Assembly (NCBI GenBank): GCA_021819025.1
Contig: JAKASN010000034.1
Span: 1 to 9,599, forward strand
Origin: Actinomycetes bacterium
GTDB taxonomy: Bacteria; Actinomycetota; Acidimicrobiia; Acidimicrobiales; Acidimicrobiaceae
Direction of reading: 5' to 3'
DNA: 9,599 bases
This document shows, in pieces, positions 1-6,241 of this stretch (its first letter is position 1; the number at the start of each line of letters is the position of its first letter). The notes under the pieces are model-generated. The model was not told the DNA's origin. It saw nothing but the letters and a program-made list of their open reading frames with translations, and did not search any database. Position numbers and translations under genes: made by a program.

Positions 1-137
1 ATCCTTTTTGCAACACAACCAGCGAGCGAGGCCAAAGCCCGATATCGGTACCGAGCATTGCGCACTGTTAGAATTCCTCGCACACCACGCTCGAGGGCTT
101 GGCGCAGCGGATCACCCAATGCGAGTCGTCGCGGTGC

Positions 138-572
138 TCAGTCCAGCGCGGCTTTAGGAGGAATAATCACCACTGGGCAACGAGATCGTTCAGCGACCTG
201 ATGTGAAGTCGATCCCAGCAGCACCCCTGTGACACTATGACCCCGCGATCCAAGCACCACTAGGTCAACGTTTTCCTCTTCAGAGACTGCGAGAATTGCC
301 GAAACCGGGTTGCCATCCACGATGACGGTTTTGCAGGAGACCCCACTTTGGTGAATCGGCGCGCACCAATCGTTCTCAAATTCCTCCACGATGGCGCGGC
401 GGTGGCCCTCGGTAGGAACCAGGCCCTCCTGCGGGACCGAGCTCAATAAACCGAGAGAATGCAGCGCGATCAAGCGAGCTCCAAGGAGTTCGGCGAGCTC
501 GATCGCCCACCGCACCGCAGCATTAGAAGCGTGCGAGCCGTCCACACCGACCAGTATTGTCTTCAACGCCAT
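138..572 (-). CDS. Universal stress protein (UspA family), 144 aa
   Basis: Single-domain cytoplasmic universal stress protein. Such proteins bind ATP or related nucleotides and help survival under starvation, hypoxia or other stress; the exact role here is unknown. The N-terminus ILVGVDGS carries the usual Asp (D11) that contacts the nucleotide. The C-terminal nucleotide loop runs G108-S-R-G111 to G120-S121, followed by the typical CPVVIIP strand (residues 132-138). The family loop is G-2X-G-9X-G-(S/T); here only 8 residues separate G111 and G120, one fewer than in the second Usp of this window, so ATP binding may be altered. The ATG at 572 is preceded by AAAGGTGG about 8 bases upstream, a fair ribosome site, and the length is normal for the family. 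It is transcribed divergently from the devR-like gene across a 181-base gap. The 137 bases downstream, to the window edge, show no gene or clear terminator. Confidence 0.93.
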   Translation of the reverse strand: MALKTILVGVDGSHASNAAVRWAIELAELLGARLIALHSLGLLSSVPQEGLVPTEGHRRAIVEEFENDWCAPIHQSGVSCKTVIVDGNPVSAILAVSEEENVDLVVLGSRGHSVTGVLLGSTSHQVAERSRCPVVIIPPKAALD

Positions 573-721
573 TGCACGACCACCTTTTGGGCAACGTCTC
601 AGTTTGCTCTTACTTCCGATCGTAGAGTACGGCTGCTATCGGCAAGATTCAAATCGAGATCAGGGCACATTAGATTCGCCAAAGCTAGCAAGTCTTGTCA
701 GAGCAATGGGTGTTTGTGCCC

Positions 722-738
722 GAGGGACTTTGCCATTG
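722..738. promoter_or_regulatory. Possible DosR half-site in the usp/devR divergent intergenic region
   Basis: GAGGGACTTT at 722-731 contains the complete left half (GGGACTT) of the mycobacterial DosR box, quoted from memory as GGGACTTNNGNCCCT. The right half does not match (GCCATTGG). It lies about 23 bases before the proposed devR start, where autoregulation would be expected, and within the region shared with the divergent usp gene. One half-site alone is weak: an equal match occurs at 4646-4652, in an unrelated place. Confidence 0.2.
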
Positions 739-753
739 GCTAAGGTGGTGAGC

Positions 754-1410
754 GTGGGGATCAGAGTTTTTTTGGTAGACGACCATGAAGTGGTGAGGCG
801 TGGCCTGGTCAGCCTTGTCGAACTCGAGGAAGACCTTGAGGTGGTTGGCGAGGCAGGATCAGTTGCCGAAGCCCTCGCGAGGGTAGCACCGTCGCATCCT
901 GAGGTTATGATCCTCGATGTGCGCCTTCCCGACGGCGACGGCATCGAGCTGTGCCGGGAGGTGAAGTCGGCGCACCCTGAGATCGCTTGTCTCATGCTTA
1001 CCTCTTACTCCGATGACGAGGCGCTTTTTTCGGCGATATTGGCAGGTGCTTCGGGTTATCTGCTCAAACAAATCAAGGGCAACGACCTCGTAGACGCGAT
1101 ACGGAGAGTCGCCCGAGGTGAATCGCTGCTCGATCCAGCGGTAACAGCGCGGGTTTTGGCGAGACTACGCTCCCCCGCTCCTGAAGATGACCTGCTCGCT
1201 AAATTATCGCCCCAGGAGCGCAAGATTCTCGATCTCATCTCCGACGGGATGACGAATCGCGAGATCGCGAGGGAGATGTTCCTCGCTGAAAAGACCGTGA
1301 AAAATTACGTCTCCAACATGCTCTCCAAGCTCGGAATGGGTCATCGCAGCGAGGCCGCTGCCTACGCCGCCCGGCTTTCGGAGCGCAAGCGCCTCAAGGA
1401 GAACGGATAA
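754..1410 (+). CDS. devR: DevR/DosR-like response regulator (receiver + LuxR-type HTH), 218 aa
   Basis: Transcription regulator of the NarL/FixJ type. The receiver domain (about residues 2-120) has acidic residues D9 and D10, phospho-acceptor D55 (in LDVRLPDG), T83 and K105. A linker leads to a LuxR-type HTH (about 148-210). The recognition helix (AEKTVKNYVS) keeps K180, K183 and N184, equivalent to the DNA-contacting K179, K182 and N183 of M. tuberculosis DosR. From memory the two proteins align end to end with an offset of one and no gaps, sharing GEAGSVAEA, GASGY and KTVKNYVS, so orthology is likely. I chose the GTG at 754 because AAGGTGG lies 5-6 bases upstream and the protein then begins like DosR. 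The frame is open back to 391, but that part lacks receiver features and overlaps the divergent usp. DosR controls a hypoxia/dormancy regulon rich in Usp genes; here Usp genes flank it on both sides. No DosS/DosT-type kinase lies in the window. Confidence 0.9.
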   Translation: MGIRVFLVDDHEVVRRGLVSLVELEEDLEVVGEAGSVAEALARVAPSHPEVMILDVRLPDGDGIELCREVKSAHPEIACLMLTSYSDDEALFSAILAGASGYLLKQIKGNDLVDAIRRVARGESLLDPAVTARVLARLRSPAPEDDLLAKLSPQERKILDLISDGMTNREIAREMFLAEKTVKNYVSNMLSKLGMGHRSEAAAYAARLSERKRLKENG

Positions 1411-1532
1411 CCATCGCCACGGCGCACGACCTTCGCGGCATCCCCGGGAAGTTTCGCCACAGCGCTACTTGGTATCGCACCTTGGAAAAAACCACTGCAC
1501 TTGGTACCTTGATGACCGCGATGGGTTGCAAT

Positions 1533-1547
1533 GTGACTTATGGCCCG
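1533..1547. promoter_or_regulatory. Candidate DosR box upstream of the second usp gene
   Basis: The sequence GTGACTTATGGCCCG matches 10 of the 12 defined positions of the mycobacterial DosR motif GGGACTTNNGNCCCT (consensus from memory). It lies in the 231-base gap between the devR-like gene and the second usp, about 95 bases before the usp start codon, a reasonable distance for an activator site. The regulator encoded next to it keeps the DosR DNA-contact residues, which supports the reading. I could not score how often such a match occurs by chance across the genome. Confidence 0.5.
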
Positions 1548-1607
1548 CCTCATTGGGGGAGTTTGGCTATGGCTTAGGCATGGATTCTGTGCAAAGATGT
1601 TGAGCGG

Positions 1608-1625
1608 TGAGACGTAACGGTCTCA
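1608..1625 (+). promoter_or_regulatory. Inverted repeat abutting the usp ribosome-binding site
   Basis: TGAGAC, a 6-base loop (GTAACG) and GTCTCA form a perfect 6-bp stem ending at the first base of the Shine-Dalgarno stretch (AAAGGAG, 1625-1631) of the second usp. It could be an mRNA hairpin that affects ribosome access or a small operator. It is short, so chance is possible. Confidence 0.3.
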
Positions 1626-1641
1626 AAGGAGATGTTTTCAC

Positions 1642-2082
1642 GTGGCGGAGTTCAATTCAAAAGGTCGCGTTGTGGTCGGAATCGATGGTTCACCGGCCTC
1701 CGACGTTGCGCTAGAGTGGGCCGCCAACGAGGCGATGATTCGCCATGCGGTGCTGGAGATTGTCTACGTCTGGAGCCTGCCGAATATGGGCTATGGCGGT
1801 TTTGTAGCACAGCTCGACGACTTCGAAAAAGATGCCAAAGTGCTCCTCGACGATGTCGAAGCGGGCGCCAAGAAGAGGTATCCGACCCTCACGATCGAGG
1901 CGTTTCTGCTTCAGGGGCCTCCTGCCCCGGCTTTGATCGAGCGCGGAAAATTAGCCGACTTACTAGTGGTAGGTTCGCGCGGTCACGGTGGCTTTACCGG
2001 CCTCATGCTCGGCTCGGTCTCCCAGCAACTCGTGCATCATGCGGTGTTTCCCATTGTGGTGATTCATCCTCCTCAACAATAA
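1642..2082 (+). CDS. Universal stress protein (UspA family), 146 aa
   Basis: A second single-domain Usp. The N-terminal strand VVVGIDGS holds the nucleotide-contacting Asp (D15). The C-terminal loop is fully canonical, G111-x2-G114-x9-G124-S125, followed by FPIVVIHPP, so ATP binding is expected. Start GTG at 1642 has a strong Shine-Dalgarno sequence (AAAGGAG, 1625-1631) about 10 bases upstream. An overlapping frame from ATG 1632 gives no recognisable protein. The gene follows the devR-like gene on the same strand after 231 bases, too far for simple co-transcription, and has a DosR-like box in that gap. It ends 28 bases before a strong terminator. It is not a close duplicate of the first Usp: the central segment (residues 45-85, NMGYGGFVAQLDDF...) differs, which suggests separate roles within the same stress response. 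Confidence 0.95.
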   Translation: MAEFNSKGRVVVGIDGSPASDVALEWAANEAMIRHAVLEIVYVWSLPNMGYGGFVAQLDDFEKDAKVLLDDVEAGAKKRYPTLTIEAFLLQGPPAPALIERGKLADLLVVGSRGHGGFTGLMLGSVSQQLVHHAVFPIVVIHPPQQ

Positions 2083-2110
2083 ATAATTTTCACACTCCCC
2101 CCAAAACCCC

Positions 2111-2146
2111 ACAAAAGACCTCGGACGAAAGCCCGAGGTCTTTTGT
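2111..2146 (+). terminator. Hairpin terminator after the second usp
   Basis: A perfect 14-bp stem (2111-2124 with 2133-2146) around an 8-base loop containing GAAA. The outer part of the stem is A-rich on the 5' side and T-rich on the 3' side (CTTTTGT), so the RNA ends in a U-run. It lies 28 bases after the usp stop codon. The U-run lies inside the stem, and the complement ends the same way, so the hairpin could also act on the minus strand. Confidence 0.85.
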
Positions 2147-2287
2147 GCTTCTAACAAACCGAGATCTTTGCGACCGGGGATCCAAGTCGTCGCTCTGGTA
2201 GGTAAGTAAGTTCGCTTTTGGAGCTTGCAGCCACTGGTCGACGTAATTTCTCGGAAGTAATCTCACTCTCCGTGTCAAATCCCTAAA

Positions 2288-2306
2288 GGAAGCATCGATT
2301 GCTTCC
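2288..2306. repeat. Short inverted repeat upstream of the secreted protease-like gene
   Basis: GGAAGCA and TGCTTCC form 7-bp arms around TCGAT, 50 bases before the start of the secreted protein gene. It could be an operator or a leader hairpin. The rest of the gap 2147-2356 shows no gene and no convincing promoter hexamers. Confidence 0.3.
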
Positions 2307-2356
2307 GTTCTTATAGATGACGGATTCACCGATCTACGAGAGCGAAAGGGACCAGT

Positions 2357-3778
2357 ATGAGCTGGAAAGACAGGCAACGAGTGTCCATAGCACGCCGCCT
2401 GACTGCACGAAATGCCGCGTCCTTGGCCTCAATATCGCTCCTGCTTAGCGTGGCATCGTTCGCGGGAGTATCGACCCCGGCCTCGGCAACCCACAGCATC
2501 GTGGGGAACACCACGGATTCGGTTCCCGCCCCTAAGGAGGCTGGAATCATCTCCGGGCCGATGGCACTCAATCGGCCCATCGTAGGGATGGCTTCGACGC
2601 CTGATGGCAAGGGCTACTGGCTCGTCGCCGCAGACGGTGGGATCTTTACCTTCGGCGACGCAGCTTTCTACGGCTCCACCGGCGGTATGACACTCAATCG
2701 GCCCATCGTAGGGATGGCTTCGACGCCCGATGGCCAGGGCTACTGGCTCGTCGCCGCAGACGGAGGGATCTTTAGCTTCGGCGACGCCACCTTCGAGGGA
2801 TCGGCCGGCGCAATCAAGCTCAATCAGCCCATCGTAGGGATGGCCTCGACACCTGATGGCAAGGGCTACTGGCTCGTCGCCGCAGACGGAGGGATCTTTA
2901 CCTTCGGCGACGCTCCCTATGAGGGATCTGAGGGTGGCCAGAACATTACGGGAATCGTGGGGATTAGCCCCACTAGTACCAATAGCTATTACTTTGCCGG
3001 CAATAATGGGGCGAGCTACTACTTCAGTCCATCAACTCCCCAGCCAAGCGCAGCGGTAACCCCAAGCACCCCAAGCGGCGCTTCGCTGATTCCTTACACC
3101 GGCCAGACCTGGAATAGCTTTGGGGTCACCCCCGATACGTCTTCAACCTTTAGTTCCGCCGGCGCTCCGCAAGTTCAGAACGCTCCATCCAACACGGGTT
3201 TCGGCTTCTTGGTGACCCAACCCAATTCAACTCTTCCGGTGCGCTACAACCCTTGCGCGCCCATCCACTACGTGGTCGACATCAATGAGGCTCCCTCCTA
3301 CGGACTACAGCTAGTTCAAAACGCCTTTAGCGAGATATCCCAAGCCACAGGCCTGCAGTTCATCTATGATGGAACCACCAGCGAGCTTCCGTCCTCATCG
3401 CGCCCTGCCTACGTAAATGGCGCACCAAATCCAATTTTGGTCTCATGGGAACACAACGGCGAAACCTCTTATCTACCCTCTTCGAACACTTCGGGCGAAG
3501 TAGTTGGGATGGGCGGATCTCAATACATGTACAATTCCGCCGCTGGCCAATATCAATACGTATCTGGAGAAGCGGCGATATCATCGAGCTATCCCCTCAG
3601 CGAAGACGAAACTATCCACCTCGTACTCCACGAACTTGGCCATGTGATCGGACTAGGCCACACCAATGAGACCAGTCAGATCATGTACCCCTACGACGAG
3701 GCAAGTCCGATAACTTATCAAAGCGGGGACCTCCAGGGTCTTGCGCAGCTCGGCTTGGCATCGGGATGCCTCTCCTAA
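2357..3778 (+). CDS. Secreted protein: three propeller-like repeats plus C-terminal zinc metalloprotease (metzincin-like) domain, 473 aa
   Basis: Predicted exported protein. Residues 1-44 form a signal peptide: basic start (with RR at 13-14), hydrophobic core about 20-38, and PASA before T45 as cleavage site. Residues 71-196 are three 42-residue repeats (IVGMASTPDG, GYWLVAADGG, F-S/T-FGDA), a beta-propeller-like unit I know from secreted proteins of Acidimicrobiia. A Ser/Thr/Pro-rich linker spans about 200-285. The C-terminal domain (about 290-473) has H425-E426-x-x-H429-x-x-G432-x-x-H435, the three-His zinc motif of metzincins, and I442-M443-Y444-P445 as a likely Met-turn, resembling matrixin-type (M10) peptidases. 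The only two cysteines, C300 and C471, bracket this domain and could form a disulfide. No pro-domain cysteine switch is seen. ATG 2357 follows GAAAGGG by 6 bases. It probably cleaves extracellular or cell-wall protein; the substrate is unknown. It stands alone on its strand, 210 bases after the previous terminator. Confidence 0.85.
   Translation: MSWKDRQRVSIARRLTARNAASLASISLLLSVASFAGVSTPASATHSIVGNTTDSVPAPKEAGIISGPMALNRPIVGMASTPDGKGYWLVAADGGIFTFGDAAFYGSTGGMTLNRPIVGMASTPDGQGYWLVAADGGIFSFGDATFEGSAGAIKLNQPIVGMASTPDGKGYWLVAADGGIFTFGDAPYEGSEGGQNITGIVGISPTSTNSYYFAGNNGASYYFSPSTPQPSAAVTPSTPSGASLIPYTGQTWNSFGVTPDTSSTFSSAGAPQVQNAPSNTGFGFLVTQPNSTLPVRYNPCAPIHYVVDINEAPSYGLQLVQNAFSEISQATGLQFIYDGTTSELPSSSRPAYVNGAPNPILVSWEHNGETSYLPSSNTSGEVVGMGGSQYMYNSAAGQYQYVSGEAAISSSYPLSEDETIHLVLHELGHVIGLGHTNETSQIMYPYDEASPITYQSGDLQGLAQLGLASGCLS
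2567..2944 (+). repeat. Three tandem 126-bp repeats within the secreted protein gene
   Basis: Units 2567-2692, 2693-2818 and 2819-2944 each encode 42 residues (71-112, 113-154, 155-196). The first ~95 bases of each unit are nearly identical, including at third codon positions, while the last ~30 bases differ. That pattern suggests recent duplication or gene conversion of the conserved core. Confidence 0.95.
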
Positions 3779-3828
3779 CTGAGATTTCGCCCACAATGAG
3801 ACCATCTCGGCCCTAGTGATTGCCAGCG

Positions 3829-3849
3829 AGGCGCTAAGGCGCTAGCCTT
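3829..3849. repeat. Tandem 8-bp repeat and overlapping palindrome before the SDR gene
   Basis: AGGCGCTA occurs twice in tandem (3829-3836, 3837-3844). The second copy sits in an inverted repeat, AAGGC-GCTA-GCCTT (3836-3849). It ends 9 bases before the start codon of the SDR gene, so it could be an operator or part of a promoter or leader. There is no T-run, so it is not a typical terminator. Confidence 0.3.
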
Positions 3850-3858
3850 CGCAGGATT

Positions 3859-4602
3859 ATGGATCTTCAACTTCACAACAAAGTGGCGCTGGTTGCCGGA
3901 GGTTCGGCAGGACTTGGACTCGGATGTGCCAAGGCTCTAGCCGCCGAAGGGGTACGAGTCGCGCTCGCCTCGCGCTCGGCGGAAAAATTGGAATCGGCGT
4001 TAAGTGTGCTCCCGAGCGGTTGCCTCGGCTACCAAGCCGATCTTTCCGACCACCATGCTGGCTCTGACTTGATCGGCAGGGTCACCAAGGACTTTGGGCG
4101 CCTCGACATTCTCGTTGCCAATGCTGGAGGACCCAAAGCGGGAGGATATCGCTCAGTGGGGATTAGCGACTACCGCGCAGCGATGGAACAAAACTTTCTC
4201 GCCATGGCGGCGTTGTGTAACGGTGCGATCCCCGCGATGGCCGAATTCGGCTTTGGGCGAATCATCGCAATTACTTCGCTCTACGTGAAGGCGCCAGAGC
4301 CCAATCTGATCCTCTCCAATACCGCACGCAGCGCTTTGACGGCATTTCTCAAGAGCGTGGCCACCGAAGTTGCGCCACTGGGAATCACGGTCAACTCACT
4401 ACTGCCTGGTCTGCATCGCACCGAACGCTTGGAACGACTCTCCCAAGATCTCGAGTCCCTCGCGGCGACCGTTCCGGTAAACAAGATCGGTGATGCCGAG
4501 AGTTTTGGTAAAATCGCCGCATTCTTGGCATCGGAACACGCCTGGTACATCACGGGACAGGCGATTCTCGTCGACGGTGGCAAGTATTCCGGCCTCTTCT
4601 AG
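3859..4602 (+). CDS. SDR-fold protein lacking the catalytic Tyr/Lys (FabG/BKR-like), 247 aa
   Basis: Short-chain dehydrogenase/reductase fold of usual length. The cofactor-binding start is A13-G14-G15-S-A-G18-L-G20, matching TGxxxGxG except for Ala in place of Thr. D61 (ADLSD) and the N88-A-G motif are present, as are N112 and S140. The catalytic YxxxK is replaced: at the Tyr position (13 residues after S140) there is S153 and at the Lys position R157 (LSNTARSAL). The C-terminus has the usual ITVNSLLPG and ITGQAILVDGG. From memory, CDD describes a BKR-like SDR subgroup with an imperfect cofactor motif and altered tetrad, and this fits it. It may use different chemistry or be non-catalytic; the substrate is unknown. 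ATG 3859 has only a weak, close AGGA (2 bases away), so translation may be modest or leaderless. It is the only gene of its transcription unit that I can see. Confidence 0.88.
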   Translation: MDLQLHNKVALVAGGSAGLGLGCAKALAAEGVRVALASRSAEKLESALSVLPSGCLGYQADLSDHHAGSDLIGRVTKDFGRLDILVANAGGPKAGGYRSVGISDYRAAMEQNFLAMAALCNGAIPAMAEFGFGRIIAITSLYVKAPEPNLILSNTARSALTAFLKSVATEVAPLGITVNSLLPGLHRTERLERLSQDLESLAATVPVNKIGDAESFGKIAAFLASEHAWYITGQAILVDGGKYSGLF

Positions 4603-4770
4603 TAGTGATGCGAGTCGAGACGCGCCTGCACAACCACAGCTACGAGGGACTTCCAAGTTTTGCTCAGCGGCGACGTCCGCCCTCGCCTAACGACAAAGCA
4701 CCCGAGCCAAATGCGGGCAGACCAAAGTAGATTGAGAGTCCCATCGCGCTGGCCCACCAAGTGCACAAAT

Positions 4771-4785
4771 GCCAATTGAATTGGC
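4771..4785. promoter_or_regulatory. 15-base perfect palindrome over the predicted Dabb promoter
   Basis: GCCAATTGAATTGGC is a perfect 7-1-7 palindrome. It covers most of the proposed -35 element (4781-4786), the position expected for a repressor operator. No regulator is encoded nearby, so the binding protein is unknown. Confidence 0.4.
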
Positions 4786-4809
4786 CATGTCCCCCGGCGT
4801 TGTTAGAAT
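4781..4809 (+). promoter_or_regulatory. Predicted promoter of the Dabb-domain gene
   Basis: TTGGCC (4781-4786) and TAGAAT (4804-4809) are separated by 17 bases, and the -10 is preceded by TG at the extended -10 position (TGTTAGAAT). Transcription would start near 4816, giving a leader of about 32 bases before ATG 4848. The -35 matches only 4 of 6 consensus positions. The remainder of the gap (4603-4770) shows no gene. Confidence 0.4.
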
Positions 4810-4847
4810 TGCCAACCGTTGCGCACTATTGCAAGAAGAAGGATCCC

Positions 4848-5141
4848 ATGTTACGACATTGCGTAGTCTTCAAATTCCGCCCGGACATCACCCCTGGCGA
4901 CATTGTGGCCATTGGTGGGGCCGTGGACGACTTTTACTCCTCCTACCAAGGCTTCAGTTCTGCACACCATGGTGTTGACCTTGGAATCCGCGAAGGGAAC
5001 TACGACTTCGGCATCACTGTGGATTTCGAGGATCGAAAGCAATATCTCCAATACGCCGAGGATCCTGCGCATCTCGAGCTTATCGCCAAGTACATTGCTC
5101 CCAACCTTGTCGCAAGAGCAGCGGTGCAATTCGAGTTCTAA
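4848..5141 (+). CDS. Dabb (stress-responsive alpha/beta barrel) domain protein, 97 aa
   Basis: Small protein of the Dabb family, dimeric ferredoxin-like barrels of uncertain and varied function. The start (MLRHCVVFKFRPD) matches the family opening H-x-V-x-F-K; the middle has HHGVDLG, and YDFGITVDFEDRKQY followed by the AEDPAHLELI helix (Y...P-x-H) completes the fold. Length is normal. ATG 4848 lies just after AAGAAGAAGGA (4833-4843). An upstream in-frame ATG at 4761 would add 29 residues unlike the family and would lie above the predicted promoter, so I rejected it. It is converging with tyrA and the two stop codons overlap (5138-5141). No neighbour points to a specific substrate. Confidence 0.88.
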   Translation: MLRHCVVFKFRPDITPGDIVAIGGAVDDFYSSYQGFSSAHHGVDLGIREGNYDFGITVDFEDRKQYLQYAEDPAHLELIAKYIAPNLVARAAVQFEF

Positions 5142-6148
5142 TCCTCAGCGCGACGCGCTTGGCGCCCGGAAACCTGCAGAAGGTTCTGCTCGAGATGAAT
5201 CGATTCCACAAGCACACGACGCTCTTCTAGTGCCCGAATCACATCTTCAAAGTCCACCTTGCTTCGCAGGATGCGCGACTCGACAAAGGTCTCGAAGTAG
5301 ATCTCTTCTCCTTCGGGCGCATAGTCACGCAAAAGATCAACGAGGCTGCTCTCATTTGGCTCTTCAAGAGCGTCAGTGAGAGCCGCAAGCTTGGCGTCAA
5401 GCTGGTGCAAAGATTGCATGAGGATCTCGCGATTTGCGAAAAGGAAGCTCGCCACCATCTCCGGGGAGCTCTTGGCAACTCTGGTCACGTCGCCAAAGGA
5501 GTTGCCTGAGAGAAGACTCAGCAGAGTATGGTCCTGCACCGACTTGGCGAACGATGAAGTCAGGTAGGCAAAGATATGTGGGAGCTGAATGGTGAAGTTT
5601 GTGATCCGGTCGTGGAGAGCCGGATTTACGAAGATCGCTCTGCAGCCAATCGCTGAAACCAGGAGGGCGGCAACCGCCACCGCCGAGGGGGCATCGCTCG
5701 CAATTCCAGATGAGACCACCATGGTTCTCTCGCGAAAGAGATCGAGCTCCGCACCGCGACTCCCCTGTCGCTCGTTACCCGCCAAAGGGTGCAGGCCGAC
5801 ATAGCGAATCCCAGCGGCATGGATCCCCAGTGCAAGTAACGCCTCTTCGATATCGAGCTTTGTGGAGCAGAGGTCGGCGATCACCACGTTTGAATCAACC
5901 AAAAGATCGAACACTTTGGGGAGCATCGCCTTGAGCGCCCCGGCCGGAATGGCAAAAAAGCACAGCTCCACGCTCCCCAAGAGCTTCTCCAAGCTCGGAA
6001 CTACCGCAAAACCCGCCCTGGCCATCTCGTCGCGCGCTTGCATCTCGATGTCATAGCCCACTACTTCGCAGCGTTCCCGCAGCCCATACGCGAGAGAGGA
6101 GCCAATCTGGCCTAGCCCGACCACCCCGATGCGATGGTAGCCAGCCAA
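5138..6148 (-). CDS. tyrA: Prephenate dehydrogenase, about 336 aa
   Basis: Oxidative decarboxylation of prephenate to 4-hydroxyphenylpyruvate, the tyrosine branch. The N-terminal Rossmann domain has G11-L-G13-Q-I-G16 and D33 at the end of the second strand, suggesting NAD rather than NADP. ADLCSTK (91-97) holds the usual Ser (S95). HPLAGNE (120-126) carries the catalytic His (H120). In the helical domain, HD (179-180), IQLPH (187-191) and a GDVTR segment with the expected Arg follow. The common SHLPH is IQLPH here. The frame is open to TTG 6202 but that has no ribosome site; TTG 6148 has GAGAGG 8 bases upstream and starts the protein just before the Rossmann fold, so I chose it. Numbering uses this start. 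A C-terminal extension of about 75 residues is not recognised. It follows pheA on the same strand, likely as an operon. The stop overlaps that of the convergent Dabb gene. Confidence 0.9.
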   Translation of the reverse strand: MAGYHRIGVVGLGQIGSSLAYGLRERCEVVGYDIEMQARDEMARAGFAVVPSLEKLLGSVELCFFAIPAGALKAMLPKVFDLLVDSNVVIADLCSTKLDIEEALLALGIHAAGIRYVGLHPLAGNERQGSRGAELDLFRERTMVVSSGIASDAPSAVAVAALLVSAIGCRAIFVNPALHDRITNFTIQLPHIFAYLTSSFAKSVQDHTLLSLLSGNSFGDVTRVAKSSPEMVASFLFANREILMQSLHQLDAKLAALTDALEEPNESSLVDLLRDYAPEGEEIYFETFVESRILRSKVDFEDVIRALEERRVLVESIHLEQNLLQVSGRQARRAED

Positions 6149-6241
6149 GGTTTCGGCCTCTCGGGCGATATCGAAGCTCAACGGGTGTTTTCCAATTCCC
6201 AAATCGCATGACAGGTATTACCGGTACACAAACAAGCCATT

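Noticed and set aside
55..76. TTGCGCACT and GTTAGAATT, both also present at 4800-4830
   Set aside because: Nine-base matches are expected many times by chance in 9.6 kb, and the order differs between the two places.
391..753. N-terminal extension of the devR-like reading frame
   Set aside because: It overlaps the divergent usp gene, has no receiver features, and a better start with Shine-Dalgarno lies at 754.
1632..2201. 189-codon open frame overlapping the second usp
   Set aside because: The overlapping usp frame has all family motifs; this one runs through the terminator and resembles no protein.
4646..4652. Another GGGACTT, as in a DosR half-site
   Set aside because: No second half, and it lies after the SDR gene rather than before a stress gene; probably chance.
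4643..4685. Nested inverted repeats (CGAGGG/CCCTCG and GCGG/CCGC) as a terminator after the SDR gene
   Set aside because: Large loop, short stems and no T-run.
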